Positions 35,810-45,336 of a stretch of DNA of 64,000 nucleotides are shown here, one piece after another. Both the position numbers and the translations under genes were made by a program. Source of the DNA: Pseudomonas fluorescens (GTDB taxonomy: Bacteria; Pseudomonadota; Gammaproteobacteria; Pseudomonadales; Pseudomonadaceae); NCBI RefSeq assembly GCF_902497775.2, contig NZ_OZ024668.1, positions 5,626,326 to 5,690,325 of the forward strand, in the 5' to 3' direction. The first letter of the stretch is position 1. Every line of letters begins with the position of its first letter. The notes below the pieces were generated by a model. It saw only the letters and a list, made by a program, of their open reading frames with translations, was not told the origin of the DNA and did not search any database.

Positions 35810-37138
35810 ATGTACAAGTCCACCTTGGCGCTTGCCGTGGCCGTTGGGGTTCTGGCCCAGCAGGCGAGTGCTGCCGGTTTCGTTGAAGACAGCAAGCTGT
35901 CGCTTAGTTCCCGCACCATGTATTTCGATAACGATGATCGTGAAACCGGTAGCACCAGCAGCCGCGAGTCGGGTCAGGGTTTCAAGCTCGACTACATCTC
36001 GGGCTTCACCGAAGGTACCGTAGGCTTTGGTGTCGATGCACAAGCGCTGTGGGGTATTCATCTGGATGGCGGTAAAGGCCACCACCCAGACAACAGCAGC
36101 TTCTTCCCAAGCGACAGTGATGGATCGGCCGTAGGCCAGTGGGCTCGTTTTGGTGCTAACGCCAAAGCGCGTTTCTCCAAGACTGAAGCTCACTTTGGTA
36201 GCGCCCTGGCGCCTAACCTGCCAATCCTGGTGTCCAACGACGGCCGACTGCTGCCACAGACCTTTGAAGGCGGCACCATTCAGTCCAAAGAAATCGACAA
36301 CCTGACGCTGAACGCCGGTCAGCTGACTCATGCTATGGGTCGTGCATCGAGCAACCGTACTGGTCTGTCTGTTGCAGGTGCCTCCGAGGACAGTAACAAG
36401 TTCCAGTTCGCTGGCGGCGACTGGAAGGTCACCAAAGACCTGACCCTGCAGTACTACTACTCGAACCTGGAAGACTTCTACAAGCAGCACTTCCTGGGCC
36501 TGGTTCACGTTTACCCGATCGGCAACGATCAGTCGTTCAAAACCGACCTGCGCTATTTCGATAGCAGCAGCGATGGCAAGAACGGTGACGCTGGCTACCG
36601 TTTCAACAACAACGGTGGCTATGCCAAAAATAGCGGTGAGGTCGACAACAAAACCTGGAGCGCCATGTTCACCTACACCCTGGGTGGCCACGCGCTGATG
36701 CTGGGTCATCAACAGGTCGGTGATGACGGTGGCTTTGTCTGGCTGAACCAAGGTAGTGTCACTGACGGCAATGGCCGCAATGAAGGCGCCGCTGGCGCCA
36801 GCTTCTACCTGTTCACCGACAGCATGATCAACCAGTTTGCTCGTGCAGGTGAAAACACCACCTTCGGTCAGTACTCGTATGACTTCGCGCGCCTGGGCGT
36901 TCCAGGCCTGAAAGCATCGGTTGCCTACCTGCGTGGCGACGACGTCAAGAACCCTGTGGGCGGCGGTACTTACCACGAGTGGGAGCGCGATGCGCGTGTC
37001 GACTACGTGATCCAGGAAGGTACCCTCAAAGGTCTGGGCGCTAGCCTGCGCCATGGTAGCTACCGTGGTGAAGGTCAGAGCATCAACGACCAGGATCAGA
37101 CCCGCCTGATCTTCAACTACACTTACAGCTTCATGTAA
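35810..37138 (+). CDS. OprD-family outer-membrane porin
   Basis: Outer-membrane channel of 442 residues with a Sec signal (MYKSTLALAVAVGVLAQQAS, cleavage near ASA-AG). OprD marks are SLSSRTMYFDNDDRE, the FKLDYISGFTEGTVGFGVD strand, and a C-terminal aromatic end (TYSFM; TLIFNYTYSFM-like RLIFNYTYSFM) for barrel assembly. OprD porins admit small charged solutes such as amino acids, aromatic acids or sulfonates. Its location between tau and ssu genes suggests uptake of sulfonates or sulfate esters under sulfur limitation. The ATG has GAGGAG upstream and a strong terminator follows. Substrate unproven. Confidence 0.9.
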   Translation: MYKSTLALAVAVGVLAQQASAAGFVEDSKLSLSSRTMYFDNDDRETGSTSSRESGQGFKLDYISGFTEGTVGFGVDAQALWGIHLDGGKGHHPDNSSFFPSDSDGSAVGQWARFGANAKARFSKTEAHFGSALAPNLPILVSNDGRLLPQTFEGGTIQSKEIDNLTLNAGQLTHAMGRASSNRTGLSVAGASEDSNKFQFAGGDWKVTKDLTLQYYYSNLEDFYKQHFLGLVHVYPIGNDQSFKTDLRYFDSSSDGKNGDAGYRFNNNGGYAKNSGEVDNKTWSAMFTYTLGGHALMLGHQQVGDDGGFVWLNQGSVTDGNGRNEGAAGASFYLFTDSMINQFARAGENTTFGQYSYDFARLGVPGLKASVAYLRGDDVKNPVGGGTYHEWERDARVDYVIQEGTLKGLGASLRHGSYRGEGQSINDQDQTRLIFNYTYSFM

Positions 37139-37154
37139 GTCTGGTTGAAACGAG

Positions 37155-37183
37155 AAGCCTCGCCTTGTGCGAGGCTTTTTTTT
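37155..37183 (+). terminator. Rho-independent terminator after the porin gene
   Basis: AAGCCTCGC pairs with GCGAGGCTT across a five-base loop and runs into eight T residues. Confidence 0.9.
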
Positions 37184-37218
37184 ACCTGCTTTTCTATATG
37201 AGTAAAGATTATAAATAA

Positions 37219-37226
37219 ATCGATAT
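37219..37226. promoter_or_regulatory. ATCGATAT element upstream of lsfA (shared with ssuE)
   Basis: ATCGATAT lies in an AT-rich block 71-78 bases before lsfA. The same octamer occurs 84-91 bases before ssuE. Both genes belong to the sulfate-starvation response in Pseudomonas, so it may be part of a shared activator site or promoter. Confidence 0.35.
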
Positions 37227-37296
37227 TTATTCTTTTTAATTTTACAAGGAAGCAGGCACAGTGAAGCCATAACGAACCCAGCCAAGGAGCCGCACC

Positions 37297-37935
37297 ATGA
37301 GCCTCAGACTCGGCGATATCGCCCCCGACTTCGAACAGGATTCCAGCGCCGGCAAGATCCGCTTCCATGAATGGCTGGGCGACAGCTGGGGCGTGCTGTT
37401 CTCTCACCCGGCCGACTTCACGCCGGTGTGCACCACTGAGCTTGGTTTCACGGCCAAGCTCAAAGAGCAGTTCGCCGAACGAGGGGTCAAGGCCATCGCC
37501 CTGTCGGTGGACCCGGTGGATTCGCACCACCGCTGGATCGAAGACATCAACGAAACCCAGAACACTATCGTCAACTTCCCGATCCTGGCCGATGCCGATC
37601 GCAAAGTTTCCGACCTCTACGACCTGATTCATCCCAATGCCAGCGACACCCTGACGGTGCGTTCCTTGTTCGTTATCGACCCGAACAAGAAGATCCGCCT
37701 GACCATCACCTATCCGGCCAGCACCGGGCGCAATTTCCACGAGATCTTGCGGGTGATCGATTCGCTGCAACTGACCGACAACCACAAGGTTGCCACCCCG
37801 GCCAACTGGCAGGACGGTGACGAGGTGGTGATCGTGCCGTCGCTCAAGGATGAAGACGAAATCAAACGACGCTTTCCCAAGGGTTACCGGGCGGTCAAGC
37901 CGTACCTGCGCCTGACCCCGCAACCCAATCGTTGA
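37297..37935 (+). CDS. lsfA: 1-Cys peroxiredoxin (LsfA, Prx6 type)
   Basis: Thiol peroxidase of 212 residues that reduces hydrogen peroxide and organic hydroperoxides. The peroxidatic cysteine is C45 in HPADFTPVCTTELG; there is no second conserved resolving cysteine, so it is a 1-Cys enzyme. The C-terminal Prx6 region carries KRRFPKGYRAVKPYLR. The start has AAGGAG upstream. LsfA is known as a sulfate-starvation-induced protein in P. putida, which fits its place before ssuEADCBF. It likely protects cells from peroxide made by uncoupled flavin monooxygenases. Terminator follows, so it is transcribed apart from ssu. Confidence 0.95.
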   Translation: MSLRLGDIAPDFEQDSSAGKIRFHEWLGDSWGVLFSHPADFTPVCTTELGFTAKLKEQFAERGVKAIALSVDPVDSHHRWIEDINETQNTIVNFPILADADRKVSDLYDLIHPNASDTLTVRSLFVIDPNKKIRLTITYPASTGRNFHEILRVIDSLQLTDNHKVATPANWQDGDEVVIVPSLKDEDEIKRRFPKGYRAVKPYLRLTPQPNR

Positions 37936-37958
37936 TCTTTAGCCATAGCAGGGAATTT

Positions 37959-37981
37959 GGGCCGTTTACGGCCCTTTTTTT
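37959..37981 (+). terminator. Rho-independent terminator after lsfA
   Basis: GGGCCG pairs with CGGCCC around a TTTA loop, followed by seven T residues. Confidence 0.88.
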
Positions 37982-37996
37982 ATTCCCCCCAATACC

Positions 37997-38022
37997 TGTA
38001 GGAGCGGGCTTGCCCCGCGATG
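37997..38022. repeat. Single REP unit
   Basis: One unpaired REP unit with the GGAGCGGGCTTGCCCCGCGA core between lsfA and the ssu leader. Confidence 0.8.
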
Positions 38023-38039
38023 CTCTCATAGCTCTTAAA

Positions 38040-38092
38040 GGAATAAACAAATGAAAAAATATGATTTATCGATATATGTATCAAGCTGTTAA
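38040..38092 (+). promoter_or_regulatory. AT-rich leader of ssuE with a 13-codon mini-ORF ending in Cys
   Basis: The block holds GGAATAAA (38040-38047) and ATCGATAT (38068-38075). It also contains the frame MKKYDLSIYVSSC (38051-38092) with AAAGGA eight bases before its ATG and a TGT cysteine codon before the stop. A GCGAG/CTCGC hairpin (38109-38126) follows. If the transcript starts upstream this could be an attenuator-type leader; if it starts inside the AT block, the frame is not in the mRNA. Confidence 0.35.
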
Positions 38093-38158
38093 GGTCACTC
38101 CATTCCAGCGAGAACTCCAACTCGCGGCCCTCTAGAACACGATCAAGGATGCGTTCCA

Positions 38159-38752
38159 ATGCTGGTTGTTTCTCTCGGTGGTAGTCCCAGTCTGCGTTCG
38201 CGCTCCGGCGTCCTGCTTGAGCGCAGTCGCCAGTGGCTGCAAGGCCAGGGCGTGGAAGTGGTGACTTTCCAGGTGCGGGATTTTCCGGCCGAAGACCTGC
38301 TCCATGCCCGCTTCGACAGCCCCAAGGTGCAGCACTTCCTGCAACTGGTGGAGCAGGCCGACGGCCTGGTGGTGGCCACCCCGGTGTACAAGGCCTCGTT
38401 TGCTGGCGCGCTGAAAACCCTGCTCGACCTGCTGCCCGAACGCGCCCTGAGCCACAAGGTGGTGCTGCCAATTGCAACGGGCGGCAGCATCGCCCATATG
38501 CTCGCCGTGGATTACGCGCTCAAGCCGGTGCTGTCGGCACTCAAGGCCGAGGAAACCCTGCAAGGGATCTTCGCCGACGACAGCCAGATCGCCTACGGCG
38601 AAGGCAGTGCCGCCGCGCAACTGGCGCCGGCCCTGGAGCAGCGTCTGCACGAATCGCTGGAACTGTTCCACCGTGCCCTGGCCCGTCGGCCCAAGCCGGT
38701 CGCGCCGGGCGTGTTGAATGAACGTCTGCTCAGTGCTCGCTGGAGCATCTGA
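38159..38752 (+). CDS. ssuE: NADPH-dependent FMN reductase of the sulfonate system
   Basis: Supplies FMNH2 to the SsuD monooxygenase. It has 197 residues with the flavodoxin-like fold; the flavin phosphate loop is [15 protein letters not shown] near the N-terminus and a second flavin contact is [20 protein letters not shown]. The start has AAGGA nine bases upstream. It opens the ssuEADCBF operon, the known P. putida order. The reductase could also serve the LLM and SfnB-like enzymes encoded upstream, as those lack their own reductase. Confidence 0.94.
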   Translation: MLVVSLGGSPSLRSRSGVLLERSRQWLQGQGVEVVTFQVRDFPAEDLLHARFDSPKVQHFLQLVEQADGLVVATPVYKASFAGALKTLLDLLPERALSHKVVLPIATGGSIAHMLAVDYALKPVLSALKAEETLQGIFADDSQIAYGEGSAAAQLAPALEQRLHESLELFHRALARRPKPVAPGVLNERLLSARWSI

Positions 38753-38844
38753 GGCGTACCACCCGCTACCTGTAGTTCCCACCTTACTCGCCCGCCAACG
38801 GGCAAGCAGGTGCAGCCTGAACCCCAACAGCAAAGGAGAGCGCT

Positions 38845-39810
38845 ATGCGCACTGTCATTTTGCGTCGTGGTCTGGTCGCTCTGTTTGCTGCGGCTGTGTC
38901 CTTCGGCGCCATTACTCAAGCCCAGGCCCAGAGCCTGCGTATCGGTTATCAGAAGTACGGCACCCTGGTGCTGCTCAAGGCCAAGGGCACGCTGGAGAAG
39001 CGTCTTGCCGCCCAAGGCGTGCAGGTGCAATGGACTGAATTCCCCGGTGGCCCGCAACTGCTCGAAGGCCTGAACGTCGGCTCAATCGACTTCGGCGTGA
39101 CCGGCGAGACACCGCCAGTGTTCGCCCAGGCTGCGGGCGCCGATTTGCTGTATGTCGCCTACGAGCCGCCAGCACCGCACAGCGAAGCCATCCTGGTGCC
39201 CAAGGGTTCGCCGATCCAGTCGGTGAAGGAACTCAAGGGCAAGAAGGTCGCGCTGAACAAAGGCTCGAACGTTCACTACCTGCTGGTCCGCGCCCTGGAA
39301 GACGCCGGCCTCAAGTACAGCGATATCCAGCCGGTATTCCTGCCGCCCGCCGATGCCCGCGCCGCCTTCGAGCGTGGCAGCGTCGATGCCTGGGTAATCT
39401 GGGACCCGTACCAGGCTGCTGCCGAACAGCAGCTGCAGGCCCGCACCCTGCGCGATGGCCAGGGCATCGTCGACAACCATCAGTTCTACCTGGCGACCAA
39501 GCCCTACGCACAGCAGCACCCGCAAGTGATCAGCACGCTGGTCGATGAAGTGCGCGCGGTGGGCGAGTGGTCCAAGGCCAATCCGCAGGAAGTCACCGAC
39601 CAGGTCGCGCCGCTGCTCGGCCTGCCGGCTGACATCACCCTGACCTCGGTCAAGCGCCAGGGCTATGGCGCCGCCTTCCTCACCCCGGAGGTGATCGCTG
39701 CCCAGCAGAAGATCGCCGACACCTTCAAGACGCTCAAGCTGATTCCCAAGCCGTTGAGCATCAAGGATGTGATCTGGACCCCGCCGGCCAAGGTCGCCAG
39801 CGCCCCTTGA
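38845..39810 (+). CDS. ssuA: Aliphatic sulfonate-binding periplasmic protein
   Basis: Captures alkanesulfonates for the SsuBC importer. It has 321 residues with a Sec signal (RTVILRRGLVALFAAAVSFG, cleavage near AQA-QS). The mature start LRIGYQKYGTLVLLKAKGTLE and GSIDFGVTGETPPVFAQAAG are hallmarks of SsuA. AAAGGAGAG lies before the ATG. It is 92 bases behind ssuE. Confidence 0.94.
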   Translation: MRTVILRRGLVALFAAAVSFGAITQAQAQSLRIGYQKYGTLVLLKAKGTLEKRLAAQGVQVQWTEFPGGPQLLEGLNVGSIDFGVTGETPPVFAQAAGADLLYVAYEPPAPHSEAILVPKGSPIQSVKELKGKKVALNKGSNVHYLLVRALEDAGLKYSDIQPVFLPPADARAAFERGSVDAWVIWDPYQAAAEQQLQARTLRDGQGIVDNHQFYLATKPYAQQHPQVISTLVDEVRAVGEWSKANPQEVTDQVAPLLGLPADITLTSVKRQGYGAAFLTPEVIAAQQKIADTFKTLKLIPKPLSIKDVIWTPPAKVASAP

Positions 39811-39868
39811 CGATTTGCCCGCGCCGGGGCGCCGCCCCGGTCTGCGCCACCCCTAGGAGACAACTCCA

Positions 39869-41017
39869 ATGAGCCTCAACGTATTCTGGTTTCTTCCGAC
39901 CCATGGCGACGGCCATTACCTTGGCACCGCCGAAGGCGCGCGTGCCGTTGATCACGGCTACCTGCAGCAGATAGCCCAGGCCGCCGACCGCTTGGGTTTT
40001 GGCGGGGTGCTGATTCCCACCGGGCGCTCCTGCGAGGACTCCTGGCTGGTCGCCGCGTCGCTGATACCGGTGACCCAACGCCTGAAGTTCCTGGTCGCCC
40101 TGCGCCCGGGGATCATCTCGCCGACCGTGGCGGCGCGTCAGGCCGCGACTCTGGATCGTCTTTCCGGTGGCCGTGCCTTGTTCAACCTGGTCACCGGCGG
40201 TGATCCAGAGGAGCTATCCGGTGACGGTCTGTTCCTCAGCCACGAAGAACGCTACCAGGCCTCGGTGGAGTTCACCCGTATCTGGCGTCGGGTGCTGGAA
40301 GGCGAAACCGTCGACTACGACGGCCAGCATATTCAGGTCAAAGGCGCCAAGTTGCTCTATCCGCCGATCCAGCAGCCGCGTCCGCCGCTTTACTTTGGCG
40401 GCTCTTCGGAAGCGGCCCAGGATCTGGCAGCCGAACAGGTCGAGCTGTACCTGACCTGGGGCGAGCCGCCAGCGGCGGTGGCCGAGAAGATCGAGCAGGT
40501 GCGCGCCAAGGCCGCCAAGCAGGGTCGCACTGTGCGCTTCGGCATCCGCCTGCATGTAATCGTGCGTGAGACCAACGCCGAAGCCTGGCAGGCCGCCGAG
40601 CGCCTGATCTCGCACCTGGACGACGACACCATTGCCCGCGCCCAGGCCTCGCTGGCGCGCTTCGATTCGGTCGGCCAGCAACGCATGGCCGCGCTGCATG
40701 GCGGCAACCGCGACAACCTGGAAGTCAGCCCCAATCTCTGGGCCGGTGTCGGCCTGGTGCGTGGCGGTGCCGGCACGGCGCTGGTCGGCGACGGCCCGAC
40801 CGTGGCCGAACGGGTCAAGGAATACGCGGCGCTGGGCATCGACACCTTCATCTTCTCCGGTTATCCACACCTGGAAGAGTCGTACCGGGTCGCCGAGCTG
40901 CTGTTCCCGCACTTGGACGTGGAGCGCCCGCAGCTGCCACAAAGCGGTGGCTACGTGAGCCCGTTCGGCGAGATGGTCGCCAACGACATCCTGCCTAAAC
41001 CCTCGGCGCAGCGCTGA
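39869..41017 (+). CDS. ssuD: Alkanesulfonate monooxygenase (FMNH2-dependent)
   Basis: Oxidises alkanesulfonates to aldehydes and sulfite with FMNH2 and oxygen. It has 382 residues, as expected. Family features are [17 protein letters not shown] at the N-terminus, the [20 protein letters not shown] segment and [20 protein letters not shown]. The C-terminal [20 protein letters not shown] is typical. TAGGAG lies before the ATG and ssuC follows after 10 bases. Works with SsuE. Confidence 0.95.
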   Translation: MSLNVFWFLPTHGDGHYLGTAEGARAVDHGYLQQIAQAADRLGFGGVLIPTGRSCEDSWLVAASLIPVTQRLKFLVALRPGIISPTVAARQAATLDRLSGGRALFNLVTGGDPEELSGDGLFLSHEERYQASVEFTRIWRRVLEGETVDYDGQHIQVKGAKLLYPPIQQPRPPLYFGGSSEAAQDLAAEQVELYLTWGEPPAAVAEKIEQVRAKAAKQGRTVRFGIRLHVIVRETNAEAWQAAERLISHLDDDTIARAQASLARFDSVGQQRMAALHGGNRDNLEVSPNLWAGVGLVRGGAGTALVGDGPTVAERVKEYAALGIDTFIFSGYPHLEESYRVAELLFPHLDVERPQLPQSGGYVSPFGEMVANDILPKPSAQR

Positions 41018-41027
41018 GGGCCGGGCC

Positions 41028-41822
41028 ATGAGTCGTAAATCCACTCCCTGGCAGCAACGCCTGGCGCCCTGGGCGCTGCCGTTGCTGTTGTTGGCGGTCT
41101 GGCAACTGGCAGTCAGCGTCGGCTGGCTGTCGACGCGGATCCTGCCGGCGCCGAGCGCGGTATTGAGCGCCGGCGTCGAGCTGGTACGCAGCGGCGAGAT
41201 CTGGACCCACCTGGCAATCAGTGGCTGGCGGGCAGCCGTCGGCTTTGTGATCGGCGGGGCCATCGGCCTGGCGTTGGGCTTTATCACCGGCCTGTCGAAA
41301 TGGGGCGAACGCCTGCTCGACAGTTCCGTGCAGATGATCCGCAACGTGCCGCACCTGGCGCTGATCCCTCTGGTGATCCTGTGGTTCGGCATCGACGAGT
41401 CGGCGAAGATTTTCCTGGTGGCCCTGGGCACCCTGTTCCCGATCTACCTGAACACCTATCACGGCATCCGCAACGTCGATCCGGCCCTGGTGGAAATGGC
41501 CCGCAGCTATGGTCTGTCCGGCTTCGAGCTGTTCCGCCAAGTGATTCTGCCGGGCGCCTTGCCGTCGATTCTGGTCGGCGTGCGCTTTGCCCTTGGCTTC
41601 ATGTGGCTGACCTTGATCGTCGCCGAAACCATTTCGGCCAACGCCGGTATCGGCTACCTGGCAATGAATGCCCGTGAGTTTCTGCAGACCGATGTGGTGG
41701 TGCTGGCCATCGTCCTCTACGCGGTGCTCGGTAAGCTTGCCGACCTGGCCGCACGCGGCCTTGAGCGAGTCTGGCTGCGCTGGCACCCGGCCTACCAACC
41801 GAGCAGGGGAGAGGGCGCATGA
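41028..41822 (+). CDS. ssuC: Aliphatic sulfonate ABC transporter permease
   Basis: Inner-membrane permease of 264 residues with about six membrane helices, starting at [20 protein letters not shown]. The EAA loop is [20 protein letters not shown]. It overlaps ssuB by four bases (ATGA). The neighbouring order ssuD-ssuC-ssuB matches the operon known from P. putida. Confidence 0.93.
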   Translation: MSRKSTPWQQRLAPWALPLLLLAVWQLAVSVGWLSTRILPAPSAVLSAGVELVRSGEIWTHLAISGWRAAVGFVIGGAIGLALGFITGLSKWGERLLDSSVQMIRNVPHLALIPLVILWFGIDESAKIFLVALGTLFPIYLNTYHGIRNVDPALVEMARSYGLSGFELFRQVILPGALPSILVGVRFALGFMWLTLIVAETISANAGIGYLAMNAREFLQTDVVVLAIVLYAVLGKLADLAARGLERVWLRWHPAYQPSRGEGA

Positions 41823-42631
41823 CCATCCTCAAGGAAACGCCACCACGGCTGCTGCGCGGGATTCCGCTGGCGGCGCAGAACCTGCAGAAGACTTTCGGCC
41901 AGCGTCAGGTGCTGCGTGATATCGACCTGCACATTCCGGCCGGGCAGTTCGTCGCCATTGTCGGGCGCAGCGGCTGCGGCAAGAGCACCTTGCTGCGCTT
42001 GCTCGCCGGGCTCGACCAACCCAGTGGCGGCGAGCTGCTGGCGGGTTCTGCGCCGCTACGCGAAGCCCAGGAAGACACCCGCCTGATGTTCCAGGAAGCG
42101 CGTTTGCTGCCGTGGAAGAAGGTCATCGACAACGTTGGCCTGGGACTGTCTGGTAACTGGCGGGCACGGGCGCTGCAAGCGCTGGAGGCGGTCGGTCTGG
42201 CCGAGCGTGCCAATGAATGGCCGGCGGCCTTGTCGGGCGGCCAGAAGCAGCGCGTGGCCCTGGCCCGTGCACTGATCCACCAGCCACGCCTGTTGCTGCT
42301 CGATGAGCCGCTGGGCGCGCTGGATGCCCTGACCCGTATCGAAATGCAGCAGTTGATCGAACGGCTGTGGCGCCAGCACGGCTTCACCGTGTTGCTGGTC
42401 ACCCACGACGTCAGCGAAGCGGTGGCGGTTGCCGACCGGGTGATCCTCATCGAAGACGGCGAAGTAGGCCTGGACCTCAACGTCGACCTGCCACGCCCGC
42501 GGGTTCGCGGTTCACACCGCCTGGCCGCACTGGAAACCGAAGTTCTCAACCGGGTTCTGTCGATTCCGGGCACACCGCCGGAACCTGAACCTGTCGCACC
42601 TTTGCCGACGCAATTGCGTTGGGCTCTCTGA
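41819..42631 (+). CDS. ssuB: Aliphatic sulfonate ABC transporter ATP-binding protein
   Basis: ATPase of the sulfonate importer, 270 residues. Walker A is GRSGCGKST (49-57), signature LSGGQ, Walker [13 protein letters not shown], and H-loop [11 protein letters not shown]. The C-terminal 35 residues are proline-rich, as is usual in SsuB. Start coupled to ssuC by ATGA. Confidence 0.94.
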   Translation: MTILKETPPRLLRGIPLAAQNLQKTFGQRQVLRDIDLHIPAGQFVAIVGRSGCGKSTLLRLLAGLDQPSGGELLAGSAPLREAQEDTRLMFQEARLLPWKKVIDNVGLGLSGNWRARALQALEAVGLAERANEWPAALSGGQKQRVALARALIHQPRLLLLDEPLGALDALTRIEMQQLIERLWRQHGFTVLLVTHDVSEAVAVADRVILIEDGEVGLDLNVDLPRPRVRGSHRLAALETEVLNRVLSIPGTPPEPEPVAPLPTQLRWAL

Positions 42632-42650
42632 CCTGTAAGGAACCAAGCAG

Positions 42651-42866
42651 ATGACTATCAAAGCGATCAACGTACGCAACCAGTTCAAAGGCACCGTCAA
42701 GGAAATCCTCGAAGGCCCGGTACTGTCGGAAATCGACGTGCAGACCGCCTCGGGTATCGTCACTTCGGTGATCACCACCCGCTCGGTGCGCGAGCTGGAG
42801 CTGACCATTGGCAGTGAGGTGATTGCCTTTGTGAAGTCGACGGAAGTATCGATCGCCAAACTCTGA
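42651..42866 (+). CDS. ssuF: Molybdopterin-binding (Mop) domain protein SsuF
   Basis: A 71-residue protein consisting of a single Mop/TOBE-type domain (NQFKGTVKEILEGPVLSEID, then ITTRSVRELELTIGSEVIAF). Its exact job is unclear; it is known to be needed for full growth on some sulfonates or sulfate esters in P. putida and is found only in some ssu operons. AAGGAA lies before the ATG, 19 bases after ssuB. Last gene of the operon; a REP pair follows. Confidence 0.9.
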   Translation: MTIKAINVRNQFKGTVKEILEGPVLSEIDVQTASGIVTSVITTRSVRELELTIGSEVIAFVKSTEVSIAKL

Positions 42867-42889
42867 GTGAATTGGCAAGGCTGCGCCTT

Positions 42890-42961
42890 GCATCGCCGGC
42901 AACGCCGGCTCCCACAACAGCCCGGCACATGCCCACTGTGGGAGCCGGCGTTGCCGGCGAT
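42890..42961. repeat. REP-like inverted pair, GCCGGCAACGCCGGC variant
   Basis: Two inverted units with the core GGGAGCCGGCGTTGCCGGCG, a third REP subtype in this window, separated by about 24 bases. It lies between the convergent ssuF and TetR genes. Confidence 0.8.
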
Positions 42962-42968
42962 AGGGCCA

Positions 42969-43595
42969 TCAGCGTTTAGGCAGAAACGGCGGCAAATACA
43001 GCCCCAGATACGCATCAAACACCCGCATGCCTTCCTCGGCTAAGCGCTGCGTGATCTGCCCATGCAACTGCACCGAGCGGGCGTACACCCGGTCACCCAG
43101 TTCCATGGCCAAGGCAAACACATCCACATCATCCGGCAACACCGGCAACTGGAAATGCTCGGCAAACAGCGTGTGCATCAGGTCGCCCAGCTCGATGTCG
43201 TGCTGGCGGTCAGCCTGGGTCACTTCGCTCAAGCCATGCTGGGCCAGGATCAACTGCCGCGCCGCCGCGTCTTCGTTGTAGATCACCAGCATGCGCTGCT
43301 CGACCAGGCGCGACAGGTCGTGCCAGGTGTTCAACGTCGCCCCATCAATCGGTGCTTCAAGGCAGGCGCGAAAGGCGCTGTGCACGTCGGCGGTGAGCGC
43401 TTCAAGCAGTGCCGGAACGCTGGCGAAGAAGTGATACACCGACGACGGTGGAATCTGCGCGCGTTCGGCCACGCTGTAGATCGACAGGCTGGCGACCCCT
43501 TCGCTGGCCAGCAGCGTGCGCGCCGCCTCGAGGATCGAATCGATCCTCGCCTGGCTGCGGGCACGGGGTTTGCGCGGGGTAACGGTGCGGGTCAT
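42969..43595 (-). CDS. TetR-family transcriptional regulator downstream of gshA
   Basis: DNA-binding repressor of 208 residues from the ATG at 43595, one base after the gshA stop. The N-terminal helix-turn-helix is seen in ARIDSILEAARTLLASEGV and YSVAERAQIPPSSVYHFFAS (about residues 13-57). The open frame continues upstream inside gshA, but that part is only gshA read in another frame. The tight spacing suggests co-transcription with gshA. Ligand and target are unknown. The C-terminal half is a typical variable ligand domain. Confidence 0.88.
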   Translation of the reverse strand: MTRTVTPRKPRARSQARIDSILEAARTLLASEGVASLSIYSVAERAQIPPSSVYHFFASVPALLEALTADVHSAFRACLEAPIDGATLNTWHDLSRLVEQRMLVIYNEDAAARQLILAQHGLSEVTQADRQHDIELGDLMHTLFAEHFQLPVLPDDVDVFALAMELGDRVYARSVQLHGQITQRLAEEGMRVFDAYLGLYLPPFLPKR

Positions 43596-43596
43596 G

Positions 43597-45183
43597 TCAG
43601 TTGCTGATCGCCAGGATGCTCGCCTGGTAAGCGCTGACGAACAGATCAAAATCAGCCTTGTCCTCTTCACGCTCAAGCGTGGCCTGGGCTTCCAGGGACT
43701 CACGCGCTGCGGTTTCGAAGCCTTGTTGCTGCTCGACCGGCAGGGCCTGGGCGCGGAAGAACTCGGCATGGGCCTGACTTTGGCGCAAGGCGAAGCGGCT
43801 GAAGCTTTCCTTGTGCTCGGTCATGCTCGCCAGCACCTGCGCCGAGGGCGTCAGGGAAGGGTCGCTGACCTTGGCTTGCTGCGCGTGCAGGGCCTTGGCG
43901 TGTTCGTCGCTGCCCTGGCTGCGGTCGAGCAGTTCGGCCAGTGGCGCGATGCGCTCGAGCAGTTCATCGGCCCATTGCTGGAGTTCGACCGGGTGGCCGT
44001 CACGCTGCAGTTCCAGGCCAGGACGGCGACCTTCCTTGACCACGCTGAGGAAGTTGCTGGTGCAGTTGGCGCATTCCTGGTTGCCCAGCAGCGGGCTGTC
44101 TTCCAGGGCGCAGAACAGCAGGAAGGCGTCGAGAAAGCGTGCTTCGGGCAGGTCGATACCGGTTGGCAGGAACGGGTTGATGTCCAGGCAACGCACTTCG
44201 ACGTACTGGATACCACGGGCCACCAGCGCCTGGATCGGCCGCTCGCCGCTGTAGGTGACGCGCTTGGGGCGGATGTTGGAGTAGTACTCGTTTTCGATCT
44301 GCAGGATGTTGGTGTTCAGCTGAACCCACTCGCCATCCTTGTGCGTACCGATCTCGACATAGGGCGCGTACGGCGTGGCAACCGCCTTGCGCAGGCTGTC
44401 GGTGTAGCTGGACAGGTTGTTGTAGCACGGCGTCAGGCCGGCCTGGGCGTTGCTCTGGTAACCCAGGTCGCTCATGCGCAGGCTGGTGGCGTAGGGCAGG
44501 TACAGGGTGTCGGCGTCGAACTGCTCGAGCTGGTGCGGGCGGCCGCGCAAGAAGCCGGCATCCAGGGCCGGCGAGGCGCCGAACAGGTACATCAGCAGCC
44601 AGCTGTAGCGGCGGAAGTTGCGGATCAGGGCAATGTAGGCCGACGACTGATAGTCGCGATCATCCGCGGAGCTGTTTTCTGCGGCGCGCAGCAGCGGCCA
44701 GAGTTTTTCTGGCAGCGAGAAATTGTAGTGAATCCCGGCGATGCACTGCATGGTGCGGCCGTAGCGCAGGGCCAGGCCCTTGCGGTAGACGTACTTGAGC
44801 TGACCGATGTTGGAGGTGCCATACCAGGCGATCGGAATGTCTTCCTCGGCCGGCAGCGGGCAGGGCATCGACGGGCTCCAGAGGAACTCGTTGCCAAGCT
44901 TGGTGTAGGCAAAACGGTGGATGTTCTCCAGGCTTTCGAGGGTCTGCGCCGGGTCGGCCAGGGCTGGGGTGATGAACTCCAGCAGCGACTCCGAGTAGTC
45001 CGTGGTGATCTGCTCGTGGGTCAACGCCGCGCCCAGGGCTTCGGGGTGCGGAGTCTGGGCCAGACGACCTTCCTCGGTCACACGCAGGCATTCACGCTCG
45101 ATGCCGTGCAGGCACTGCTTGAGCAGGGAGAGGTTGTCGCCTTGGCCGAGCAGGCTCAGGCGGCGGTTGAGAAGTTCGCTCAA
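43597..45183 (-). CDS. gshA: Glutamate-cysteine ligase
   Basis: Makes gamma-glutamylcysteine, the first step of glutathione synthesis. A TTG at 45183 with AAGGA seven bases upstream gives 528 residues and the expected N-terminus ([12 protein letters not shown]); a GTG at 45198 overlaps that site. Family features are [41 protein letters not shown] and [20 protein letters not shown], all of the proteobacterial GshA type. It uses cysteine produced by the sulfur genes just to the left. A TetR gene follows after one base. Confidence 0.95.
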   Translation of the reverse strand: MSELLNRRLSLLGQGDNLSLLKQCLHGIERECLRVTEEGRLAQTPHPEALGAALTHEQITTDYSESLLEFITPALADPAQTLESLENIHRFAYTKLGNEFLWSPSMPCPLPAEEDIPIAWYGTSNIGQLKYVYRKGLALRYGRTMQCIAGIHYNFSLPEKLWPLLRAAENSSADDRDYQSSAYIALIRNFRRYSWLLMYLFGASPALDAGFLRGRPHQLEQFDADTLYLPYATSLRMSDLGYQSNAQAGLTPCYNNLSSYTDSLRKAVATPYAPYVEIGTHKDGEWVQLNTNILQIENEYYSNIRPKRVTYSGERPIQALVARGIQYVEVRCLDINPFLPTGIDLPEARFLDAFLLFCALEDSPLLGNQECANCTSNFLSVVKEGRRPGLELQRDGHPVELQQWADELLERIAPLAELLDRSQGSDEHAKALHAQQAKVSDPSLTPSAQVLASMTEHKESFSRFALRQSQAHAEFFRAQALPVEQQQGFETAARESLEAQATLEREEDKADFDLFVSAYQASILAISN

Positions 45184-45283
45184 GATGGATTCCTTCACGC
45201 GTCAGTCGCCCCAATATGGGGGTAGAGATGACGGTCTACAAGGGTGGACAGAGGAACTGGCGTTGTCGCCTGGTTTTGGCCGG

Positions 45284-45313
45284 CTTTCGGCAGCGCCTGC
45301 GCTCTGCCGAAAG
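45284..45313. other. 10-bp perfect hairpin between the thioesterase gene and gshA
   Basis: CTTTCGGCAG (45284-45293) pairs with CTGCCGAAAG (45304-45313) around a 10-base loop. There is no T tract on either side. It may still end or stabilise the thioesterase mRNA. Confidence 0.55.
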
Positions 45314-45336
45314 TACCGCAGTTTGGCTATTTGCGG

